From: JADJGC01 sp964576925
GTDB lineage: Bacteria; Zixibacteria; MSB-5A5; CAIYYT01
Assembly (NCBI GenBank): GCA_964576925.1
Contig: CAZNWJ010000007.1
Location: 62,001 to 126,000, forward strand
DNA length: 64,000 nucleotides
Direction of reading: 5' to 3'
A model generated the notes under the pieces. It did no database searches. It saw only the letters and a program-made list of their open reading frames with translations, and had not been told where the DNA came from. A program made the position numbers and the translations under genes. Numbering within the stretch: position 1 is the stretch's first letter; each line of letters begins with the position of its first letter. Below are positions 16,815 through 24,035 of the stretch, piece by piece.

Positions 16815-17870
16815 GTGTTGCGCCTCCACCCCCTCGATCGCACGTGTGTGGAAAGGCTGCTGTCGTCGCAGCCGCACCTTGTGCAAAACAGCCTGACATG
16901 GTTCGACTTCATTAGAAGTTTTAGCGGTGAGAACGATCGCTCGCTGCAGTTTGAAGAAGACGGCAAAGCGATTGGCTTTTTGCTTGCTCTCCAGCACCGT
17001 CGCCTAATTCAATCGTTGCCATACCCGGCCAGCTACTCCGGGCCGTTGTTTGCCCCCGGAACTTCCCCACGTGTGCAGCTTGAATGCATGGAACTGGCGC
17101 TGGACAATTTCAAGGAGCGCGCCGATGTGGTTTCAGTCTGCGCCACTCCGATCATGGAAAGGGACAACGGCTGGAGCAGCAGGTTCGAGTTCAGAGCGCA
17201 AAACCAGATACAGGTAATCGATCTCACGCAACCTCTACTAAGCGGCACAACCTCGAAGTTCCGAAACAATCTGCAACGCAACCTGCGCAAGGCAGCGGAC
17301 GCAGGGGTGAGCGTCGACTTCGCCAACAGCAAGTACGACCTCGAATTGTGGTATGATGTCTACCGAGGCCGCGCTGCGGAGCTTGGTGCGCCGCTCTTAC
17401 CGCTCGCTTTCTTTCTAGCGATGCGAGAACACCTTGAACCTGCAGGCAATTTCCGGCTGGTTAGCGCGCGACAGGGAGACGAGTACCTTGGGGGCATCAT
17501 CATCGTTTACAACGGCCATTGCGCCGACTACTACCTGAGCATGTTCGCCCGCCGCCACGACGCGTTGCAGGCATCGACGGCGGCGTTCAATTTCATGCTG
17601 AGTTGGGCGCACTCGCAGGGGATTCGCTACCTGAACTTGCAGGCCTCGCCGGCGAGCCAGCCGGATCTGATCCGGTTCAAAGCCGCCTGGGGTGCGCAGG
17701 CATGGCCGCAGTCCTACTTTGTTTCAATCCTCAACAATCGTGATAAAGTTTTGCAGACGTCCGTCGATCAAATCAGAAACGACTATTTGTTTCACTTTTT
17801 CGTGCCGTTTGCCGCACTGACGGTCAAGACTGAAACAGCAAGAGACAGGGAAGTCACTCATGCACACTAA
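16815..17870 (+). CDS. FemAB/GNAT-like acyl- or aminoacyl-transferase
   Basis: The 351-residue product has the double-GNAT layout of the FemAB/BioF2-type family: an N-terminal half with SYSGPLFAPG and RADVVSVCATP, then KFRNNLQRNLRKAADAGVSV, and a C-terminal half with GNFRLVSARQGDEYLGGIIIV and YYLSMFARRHDALQASTAAF. Such proteins transfer acyl or amino-acid groups and often lie in surface-polysaccharide clusters. Here it may N-acylate the amino sugar made by the nearby aminotransferase (inference). GTG 16815 is chosen because it lies 5 nt after the previous stop; an upstream in-frame extension would overlap that gene by about 90 nt. Confidence 0.7.
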   Translation: MLRLHPLDRTCVERLLSSQPHLVQNSLTWFDFIRSFSGENDRSLQFEEDGKAIGFLLALQHRRLIQSLPYPASYSGPLFAPGTSPRVQLECMELALDNFKERADVVSVCATPIMERDNGWSSRFEFRAQNQIQVIDLTQPLLSGTTSKFRNNLQRNLRKAADAGVSVDFANSKYDLELWYDVYRGRAAELGAPLLPLAFFLAMREHLEPAGNFRLVSARQGDEYLGGIIIVYNGHCADYYLSMFARRHDALQASTAAFNFMLSWAHSQGIRYLNLQASPASQPDLIRFKAAWGAQAWPQSYFVSILNNRDKVLQTSVDQIRNDYLFHFFVPFAALTVKTETARDREVTHAH

Positions 17871-18915
17871 ACCATTTCATGTTCCGGTAACAAACAATAT
17901 CACCGGCAAGACCGTGTTCATCACCGGCGGGGCCGGATTTATCGGCTCCGCAGTCGCCGAACGCCTGGCGGACAACAACCGCATCATCATTTTCGATAAC
18001 TTCAAGCGCAATTCAATCGTCGACAAACCGTTGTTGACCACGCATCCGAATGTGACTGTTGTTAACGGCGATATTCGCGATCGCGAGGGACTCTGCAAGG
18101 CGATCGACGGAGCGAATATCGTGATTCACGCAGCGGCCGTGGCGGGTGTTGACTCCGTACTGCGCGATCCGGTGATGACGATGGAAGTCAACGTCATCGG
18201 CACCTACAATGTCTTCACGACTTGCCTGGCGGCGAAGTCCGGGCTCGAACGTGTGATCGATTTCTCGACCAGCGAAGTGTTCGGTTCATACGCATACAAA
18301 GTCACTGAGGATCGCCTCAAGCCGGAGTTTACGGTCGGCGAGGCACGTTGGTCGTATGCGATCAGCAAGCTCACCGGCGAGTTTTTCGCCAACAGCTTCT
18401 TCATCAAGTACGGTCTGCCGATTGTCTGCGTACGCCCGTTCAATATCTACGGACCGGGACAGGTTGGCGAAGGCGCGATCCATCATTTCGTTGTCAACGC
18501 CTTGCAGAACAAGACCCTGACGATTCACGCCGACGGCAGCCAAATCCGCGCTTGGTGCTACATTGACGATATCATCGACGCCCTCATGGAGATTATGGTC
18601 AACGGGCGCTCGGTCGGGCACGCCTTCAACATCGGCAATCCCAAGAGCACTGTGACGATCTACAATCTGGCGCGCGAAGTCATCCGGCTGGCCGGTTCGA
18701 AGTCGGATCTGGTCTTCAAGGAAATGACCTCGCCGGATGTGGAAGTCCGCATTCCCGACATCCACAAAGCCAGGGAAGTGCTTGCTTTTGAGCCGAAGGT
18801 GGAACTGGAGGACGGGTTGTTGCGGACGATCGACTGGTATCGCCAGAAAATGCTTGCAGCGCGGCAGGTCGAGCGGCATCGCGAAACAGCCGGGGCGGTG
18901 GCGCATGTCGGGTAA
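17860..18915 (+). CDS. NAD-dependent nucleotide-sugar epimerase/dehydratase (extended SDR)
   Basis: This 351-residue extended short-chain dehydrogenase/reductase has the Rossmann motif TVFITGGAGFIGSAVA near residue 20, D41 in IIFDNF as cofactor-selecting acid, the catalytic pair in SYAISK (about Y166 and K170) and the substrate loop VRPFNIYGPGQ. It would epimerise or dehydrate a nucleotide-activated hexose. The exact substrate is not visible; it does not carry the PseB pattern for pseudaminic acid. It overlaps the FemAB-like gene by 11 nt and the radical SAM gene by 11 nt, so the block is one tight operon. Confidence 0.85.
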   Translation: MHTKPFHVPVTNNITGKTVFITGGAGFIGSAVAERLADNNRIIIFDNFKRNSIVDKPLLTTHPNVTVVNGDIRDREGLCKAIDGANIVIHAAAVAGVDSVLRDPVMTMEVNVIGTYNVFTTCLAAKSGLERVIDFSTSEVFGSYAYKVTEDRLKPEFTVGEARWSYAISKLTGEFFANSFFIKYGLPIVCVRPFNIYGPGQVGEGAIHHFVVNALQNKTLTIHADGSQIRAWCYIDDIIDALMEIMVNGRSVGHAFNIGNPKSTVTIYNLAREVIRLAGSKSDLVFKEMTSPDVEVRIPDIHKAREVLAFEPKVELEDGLLRTIDWYRQKMLAARQVERHRETAGAVAHVG

Positions 18916-19945
18916 CGGCAACGCGCATACAGATGCGCCGTGGCGGCAGTTCTACGGGTTTGCCTCGGAGGCCGACCGTGAATTCCCGAACATGGTGCAC
19001 CTCGACTTGATCAATATCTGCAACTTCAAGTGCATCCACTGCCCGCAAAACGACATCACGAAATTCGTGCCGGACTACAAACAGAATCAGCTCGACTGGG
19101 ATGTCTTCACGCGGATCATTGACGAAGTAGCGGCGCATGGCTCGACGCTGCGGATTACCTGCGATGGCGAACCGTTCCTCTACAAGCACATCGCACCGGC
19201 CATCAATTATATCAAGGATAAAGGCGTCAAGATCGCGACGATTGTCACCAACGGCTCAGCCCTGACTCGTCCGATTGCCGAGGCAATCTTGCGACCATCT
19301 GATACGCGATTTGTCATCGACTTCAGCTTGGACAGCCTCTACAAAACTACTTACGAAAAGATCCGGCTGCAGGGCAACTTCGTGGAAGTCTACAGCAACG
19401 TGCTGTTCCTGCTGAAGAACAGGAAGGTCAATCCCAACCTGCGCATCATCGTGAACATGATCGACCAGGACACGCTCGAACCTGGTGAACTGGAGTCCTT
19501 TCGCAAGTTCTGGACGCCGATCGTTGACGAGGTCGTGGTACGAACCTACCTGACGGTGAAGGGGATGGTCAATTCGTCGACGATGAAGATGGAGCAGGAC
19601 CAGTATCGCTGGCCGTGTTCGCTGCTCTGGAACCGGATTGCGATCAGTTCGCACGGGCGGCCGCGTTTTTGTGTCGCCGACTGGCGTGAACAAAGCGCTT
19701 TTCGCGATTACGACCTAAGCAAGATCACGATCAAGGAAATCTGGCAGTCGGAGCGATATGACAAACTACGCCGCATTCACCTCGACCACGAATTCGAAAA
19801 GATAGGCATCTGCAAACACTGCACCGATTGGTTCGGTCTGAAGTGGGACTATGATTATCGTACGGTGATTGAGCGGCTGTTCGCAGCGCCCGCAGAGGCC
19901 AGGGGCGGAGCGGAGATCAACCACGAGGCCGCCGTTCATGTCTAA
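18905..19945 (+). CDS. Radical SAM/SPASM-domain enzyme in the flagellin modification island
   Basis: The 346-residue protein carries the [4Fe-4S] motif CNFKCIHC (C39-x3-C43-x2-C46) after VHLDLINI, a TIM-barrel core with TCDGEPFLY and TIVTNGSAL, and C-terminal cysteines typical of a SPASM domain (WPCSLLWNRIAISSHGRPRFC ... IGICKHCTDW) for auxiliary clusters. Such enzymes generate a 5'-deoxyadenosyl radical; relatives modify peptides or sugars. ATG 18905 is preferred because it overlaps the SDR stop by 11 nt and precedes the conserved part; the frame is open further upstream inside the SDR gene. Substrate unknown; sugar or flagellin modification is inferred from position only. Confidence 0.85.
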   Translation: MSGNGNAHTDAPWRQFYGFASEADREFPNMVHLDLINICNFKCIHCPQNDITKFVPDYKQNQLDWDVFTRIIDEVAAHGSTLRITCDGEPFLYKHIAPAINYIKDKGVKIATIVTNGSALTRPIAEAILRPSDTRFVIDFSLDSLYKTTYEKIRLQGNFVEVYSNVLFLLKNRKVNPNLRIIVNMIDQDTLEPGELESFRKFWTPIVDEVVVRTYLTVKGMVNSSTMKMEQDQYRWPCSLLWNRIAISSHGRPRFCVADWREQSAFRDYDLSKITIKEIWQSERYDKLRRIHLDHEFEKIGICKHCTDWFGLKWDYDYRTVIERLFAAPAEARGGAEINHEAAVHV

Positions 19946-22361
19946 ACCGCGACAGTTGCTGGTGTTTGCCCGTGACTGGGAGTCGCGTGCTTTTCTCTCC
20001 CCTTACGTCAATGCCGCCGCCGTCTCCGGACGCCTTAACTGCACCGTGGAGTACGAACGCGACCCGGGAAAAATATCTCGCTTGCTCGATGATGATATCA
20101 CGCTATGGCTGGACGGACTCGATGATGCAATCGTCGAGTTGACACGAAGACCTTTCCTCCACAAGGCCAGGGTCGTCTGTCGATTGCACCAGTCCGATTT
20201 GCTCGATGTTGACCTCAGTCGTTGCCAGTGGGAGTTTTTTGATGATGTTGTCGTAAGCGGCAAAGTCTCCGAGGCGATGCTCTTCGAGCGCTTCGATCGC
20301 ATCGAGTCAATGTGCCGCGTACACACCTTGACGCCTGCGGTAGCCTTGCCACCGATCAATGTTAGCCGCAAGCGCCGCACCGGGCAGATTGCTTATGTCG
20401 CACCGCTGAGATTCGACAACAATGCGATTCTCTTGATTCAAATCGCAGCGCAGTTGAAGCGCCGCGATCCGGACAAACGTCTGGTGATCTGCGGCGAGTT
20501 TGAATCCAGGGCGCTGCAGGCCTACTTCGAGTCGCTCATTCAATCCCTCGATCTCGCGAGACAATTCGATTTTCGGCTTCCCCCGGAGGACGTCAACGAC
20601 TGGCTGGCGGACAAGGACGCCGTCATCTGTACCGGTGGACCGCGTCCCTGTGAATCTACGATCTTTAACGCGATGGCGCTCGGCGTCCGCCCGATCGTGC
20701 ACACATACTTTGGCGCCGAACACCAGTATCCCGTCGAAGCGCTGTTCGCCACGGTGGAACACGCCGCTGATATGATCTGCGAGGCAGAGTTCGATCCACA
20801 GAAGTGGCGGCAGATCGCCGACGAGCGGTACAACGTGAATCAGCGACTCGACTCCTTCACGGCGATTACCGCCGTGCGGGCAGAAGCTGCTGATCCGAAG
20901 GTGAGTGTATTGCTACCGACGTACAACCGCGCAGCGCTTCTGGCGGATGCTTTGCGCCGGCTGCAGGGCCAGACCTATCCGCAGTTAGAGATAGTTGTAG
21001 TTGACGATTGCTCATCAGACAATACACCTGAAGTTGTGGCGCAAGCCAGTCACCGCCAGGCCAATATCGTTGCGATCCGTAACACCACCAACCACGGCAA
21101 TGCCGGTTCGATGGCCATTGCTGCGCAGCACGCGACCGGGGACTTTGTCCTTGTCCTCAGTGACGACGACGAGCTAGTGCCCGACGCGGTCGCCAAGTAC
21201 GTGAATTGCTGGAAGCATAAGCCGGTCGATCTCATCTACTGCGATTTGGCCGTGATTGACACCGACGGTAACGACCGGGGCAAGTGGACGTACAAGAACT
21301 ACTACTCGAATCTGGAGTTATTGCGCGAGCTGCTCTGTGCCGACGGCAATCGTATTCCCGAGACCTTTTTCTGTCGTCGCGAGCTCTATGACAAGATCTA
21401 TCGCCAGACGTATTCGCGGCGTTTCCTGAATACGTATTACCTGCCGCACCTGCGGCGCTTAAAAATGCTTCACCTGCCTGAGGCGCTCTATCGATATGCC
21501 ATTCATGCCGGTTCGACGTTCAACACGGCGCGGGGCCTGTTCGATCGGAGCAAATCCACCCAGAACTACTTTAACGCGATGCTGTTCATGTATTCGCCCG
21601 TCACCGTGATGGACATTCCCGACGGCGAGCCGCTGCCGACCCGGGTCGGACTGGCGTTCCTCAATGTCGCCAATCTGCTGATCCAGCACGGGAAGCGACG
21701 TTTCAACGGCACGATGTACACCGGTGCGGAGTTCAAGGCGACCGACAACCTGTGGTATCCCTATTACTACAATGCCTTTTACTGGCTCGAACAGGCCCGC
21801 AAGTATCTGGAGGCGAGTGAAGAATGCGATGAGCTGCGCCGTGAGGTCCTGGCCAAAATAGATCCGCAGCGCTTCGATCCGCAAGAACACTCAGGGCTTC
21901 CCGATGCATATCGGACATTGCCCTGGTTTGCCAATCGGTGCTTCAACAACGTGTCCGATTTTGTCGTGCTCGACATGGTGTCGATTGGCCAGAACCCGTT
22001 GTTCACACCGGGCGAATTGGAAATTGCTCAGCAGGAAAAGATGCGCTTAACCGTGCGCAATCACGTCTGCAATTCGCACCGGGATCTGGCTGCTGTCCTG
22101 CGCGAGAACGTGATCACAGTCGTCAACATCTGCGACGCCAGACAACTTGAACCAACTCTGCGCTTCTTGATCGAGAATCATCACTTCGCCGTTTACGTTA
22201 TCAATCTCACCGGAATTCACGTTCCGGAACTCGAGACTCTGAAGAATCTATACAATGTTGCTGTGAACGATGTCAGCACTGTCGACAAGTACATCCTCAA
22301 ACTGACAGAATTATCAACAAAGAGCAGTTATGCCAATACCGCTGTCCCAGCCCTGGTTTGA
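19938..22361 (+). CDS. Bifunctional glycosyltransferase (GT-B domain plus GT2 domain)
   Basis: The 807-residue protein has an N-terminal GT-B-like domain (about 1-300; GQIAYVAPLRFDNNAILLIQ, RLVICGEFESRALQAYF, DWLADKDAVICTGG, ESTIFNAMALGVRPIVH). It resembles the GT domain of the gene at 12590. A GT2 domain follows at about 320-560 (KVSVLLPTYNRAALLADAL, IVVVDDCSSDNTPEVVA, and VLVLSDDDELV as DxD-type metal site). The last 250 residues match no family I know. It probably adds two successive sugars. ATG 19938 overlaps the radical SAM stop by 8 nt; its own 3' end overlaps the aminotransferase by 32 nt. Confidence 0.82.
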   Translation: MSKPRQLLVFARDWESRAFLSPYVNAAAVSGRLNCTVEYERDPGKISRLLDDDITLWLDGLDDAIVELTRRPFLHKARVVCRLHQSDLLDVDLSRCQWEFFDDVVVSGKVSEAMLFERFDRIESMCRVHTLTPAVALPPINVSRKRRTGQIAYVAPLRFDNNAILLIQIAAQLKRRDPDKRLVICGEFESRALQAYFESLIQSLDLARQFDFRLPPEDVNDWLADKDAVICTGGPRPCESTIFNAMALGVRPIVHTYFGAEHQYPVEALFATVEHAADMICEAEFDPQKWRQIADERYNVNQRLDSFTAITAVRAEAADPKVSVLLPTYNRAALLADALRRLQGQTYPQLEIVVVDDCSSDNTPEVVAQASHRQANIVAIRNTTNHGNAGSMAIAAQHATGDFVLVLSDDDELVPDAVAKYVNCWKHKPVDLIYCDLAVIDTDGNDRGKWTYKNYYSNLELLRELLCADGNRIPETFFCRRELYDKIYRQTYSRRFLNTYYLPHLRRLKMLHLPEALYRYAIHAGSTFNTARGLFDRSKSTQNYFNAMLFMYSPVTVMDIPDGEPLPTRVGLAFLNVANLLIQHGKRRFNGTMYTGAEFKATDNLWYPYYYNAFYWLEQARKYLEASEECDELRREVLAKIDPQRFDPQEHSGLPDAYRTLPWFANRCFNNVSDFVVLDMVSIGQNPLFTPGELEIAQQEKMRLTVRNHVCNSHRDLAAVLRENVITVVNICDARQLEPTLRFLIENHHFAVYVINLTGIHVPELETLKNLYNVAVNDVSTVDKYILKLTELSTKSSYANTAVPALV

Positions 22362-23568
22362 CGACGACGAACAACGGGAAGTCGCCGCTGTACTCAATTC
22401 GGGATGGGTTATGCAAGGACCCAAGGTTGCCGAGTTGGAGGGCGCTTTCCGCGACTACGTCGGCGCACCGTGGGCGGTGGCCGTGTCCTCCTGTTCCACG
22501 GCACTGCATTTGGCAATGCGCGCTGCGGGGATCGGTCCCGGCGATGAGGTCATTGTACCTTCGCTAACCTGGATTGCCACCGCAGCGGCGATCGAGGAGT
22601 GCGGGGCTCGACCGGTGTTCTGTGATGTGCGATTGACCGACTTCAATATCGATGCGTCCCAAATAGAAGCGTTGTTGAGCCCGCGAACGCGCGCCATCAT
22701 CGTCGTCAACCTGTTTGGGTTAGCTGCCGACCTCCCGGCTATCAAAGCGATTGCCGATCGCGCCGGCGTCATTTTGATCGAGGACGCGGCGTGTTCGTTA
22801 GGCGCGACCGTAAATGGAAAACAGAGCGGGACATTTGGTCGCATGGGTTGCTTCTCCTTTCACCCGCGCAAGTCAATCACAACCGGCGAGGGAGGCATGA
22901 TCGTTGGCAGCGACCTCGCGGACGAGCGACTCCTGCGTTCGCTGCGTTCGCACGGAGTCGTGGTGGATTCTCACCCGGGAAAGAAACCGCCGTTCGATCT
23001 GGGAGACTTCGACAATTTGGGTTACAACTACCGGCTTACGGATATCCAGGCTGCCGTGGGTGTGGCACAGATGCGCAAGCTCGAACGCATCTTGCAGCGC
23101 CGCCGTGAGATCGCCGCCTACTATGACCGCGAATTAGCCGATCTCGAATTGATTTCGCTACCACGTGCCGATCGCGGGTTCGTCCACAGTTATCAGTCCT
23201 ATGTCCTTTACATCAACCCAGTGGAGCAAGACTGCGCAGGGAACACACTTGGCGAACGGTGTCGCAACCAGATCATGCTCGAGCTGGAGTCTCGTGGAAT
23301 TGCCACACGTCCGGGTACGCATGCTGTCCATGCGCTCGCTTACTATCGCACGAAGTATGGCCTCAGTAACTGGTCGTTCCCGAATTCTTATCGCGCCATG
23401 ACCCAGACGATTGCATTGCCCCTCTATCCAAAAATGTCGCAGAGCGATTGCGAGTTCATAGTCGAAAACGTTCATCAGGCGCATGACAGGGCACTTCAAG
23501 CATGCGATGCAAGTCGAGCTAGAACAAAGACTTCCCAAATACCGCGGCTCGCTGCCACCACTGAGTAA
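22330..23568 (+). CDS. DegT/DnrJ/EryC1-family sugar aminotransferase
   Basis: The 412-residue PLP enzyme has the family landmarks: SGWVMQGPKVAELEGAF near the start, SSCSTALHLAMRAAGIGPGDEV, the PLP-binding EDAACSLGA, and K181 in FHPRKSITTGEGGMI as the Schiff-base lysine. Near the end it carries LGYNYRLTDIQAAVG. It transfers an amino group to a keto sugar nucleotide, giving an amino sugar. As the last gene of the island before flagellin it probably supplies the sugar attached to flagellin. The FemAB-like protein could then acylate it. Confidence 0.88.
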   Translation: MPIPLSQPWFDDDEQREVAAVLNSGWVMQGPKVAELEGAFRDYVGAPWAVAVSSCSTALHLAMRAAGIGPGDEVIVPSLTWIATAAAIEECGARPVFCDVRLTDFNIDASQIEALLSPRTRAIIVVNLFGLAADLPAIKAIADRAGVILIEDAACSLGATVNGKQSGTFGRMGCFSFHPRKSITTGEGGMIVGSDLADERLLRSLRSHGVVVDSHPGKKPPFDLGDFDNLGYNYRLTDIQAAVGVAQMRKLERILQRRREIAAYYDRELADLELISLPRADRGFVHSYQSYVLYINPVEQDCAGNTLGERCRNQIMLELESRGIATRPGTHAVHALAYYRTKYGLSNWSFPNSYRAMTQTIALPLYPKMSQSDCEFIVENVHQAHDRALQACDASRARTKTSQIPRLAATTE

Positions 23569-23792
23569 GATCTATACAGCCCGACTCACCTGATTCTCAC
23601 CAGGCTAGAGAATGCGAATTCTTCGCGCACGATTGTGTCGGAATTCTTGACAGATTTGCAACTCGCCGTCCTGGAAGTACTTTGTTAGTCTTGCGGCAAG
23701 GGGAGCGCAAAATGGACAGTTCACACCGCTTAAGTTAGTGCGCCTACCGGCCGAAACTCACCACAGAAGTCGAGAAACGCGGCTTTTGGACG
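23569..23792 (+). other. Gap upstream of the flagellin promoter
   Basis: No ORF with a convincing start or family resemblance is seen here. A weak GCGAA-TTC-TTCGC hairpin follows the aminotransferase but has no T-run, so I do not call a terminator. A TTGACA at 23647-23652 has no suitable -10 partner. Confidence 0.5.
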
Positions 23793-23820
23793 TAAAGCAA
23801 CAACCATTTGTGGCCGATAT
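23793..23820 (+). promoter_or_regulatory. Sigma-28 (FliA)-type promoter of flagellin
   Basis: TAAAGCAA, a 12-bp spacer and GCCGATAT, against the sigma-28 consensus TAAAGTTT-N11-GCCGATAA. The start is predicted near 23827, giving a leader of about 210 nt. FlgM, the sigma-28 inhibitor, is encoded at 30034. Confidence 0.75.
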
Positions 23821-24035
23821 TCTTAGGGAAGAAATGGTTGGGAAAAGTCTAACGCACGTTTGGGAAAAGCAGGTGGGCAGATGCACGTTTCCTCATCTAA
23901 CCTGAGGAAGAGACCGGTTAGAAGGTCGAAGTTGCTCAGACCTTGGCAGACATCGGAAGTGGCTGAACGTAGCGAGCAGTCAGTCAGAGTTGTCGGAAAC
24001 GGATTCCGACAGGGACATTCAAGGAGGATGGTGTA
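23821..24035 (+). promoter_or_regulatory. Structured flagellin leader with CsrA-type binding sites
   Basis: The leader holds about ten GGA triplets. The hairpin at 23991-24011 has a perfect 8-bp stem (TGTCGGAA/TTCCGACA) and a loop of ACGGA, the ideal presentation for CsrA. Thirteen bases further, the Shine-Dalgarno AAGGAGG (24021-24027) contains another GGA. Upstream are a 10-base direct repeat TTGGGAAAAG (23838-23847, 23860-23869) and two overlapping, mutually exclusive hairpins (TTCCTCA/TGAGGAA at 23889-23909; CTAACC/GGTTAG overlapping it). The two-site arrangement matches the hag leader bound by CsrA in Bacillus. Confidence 0.7.
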
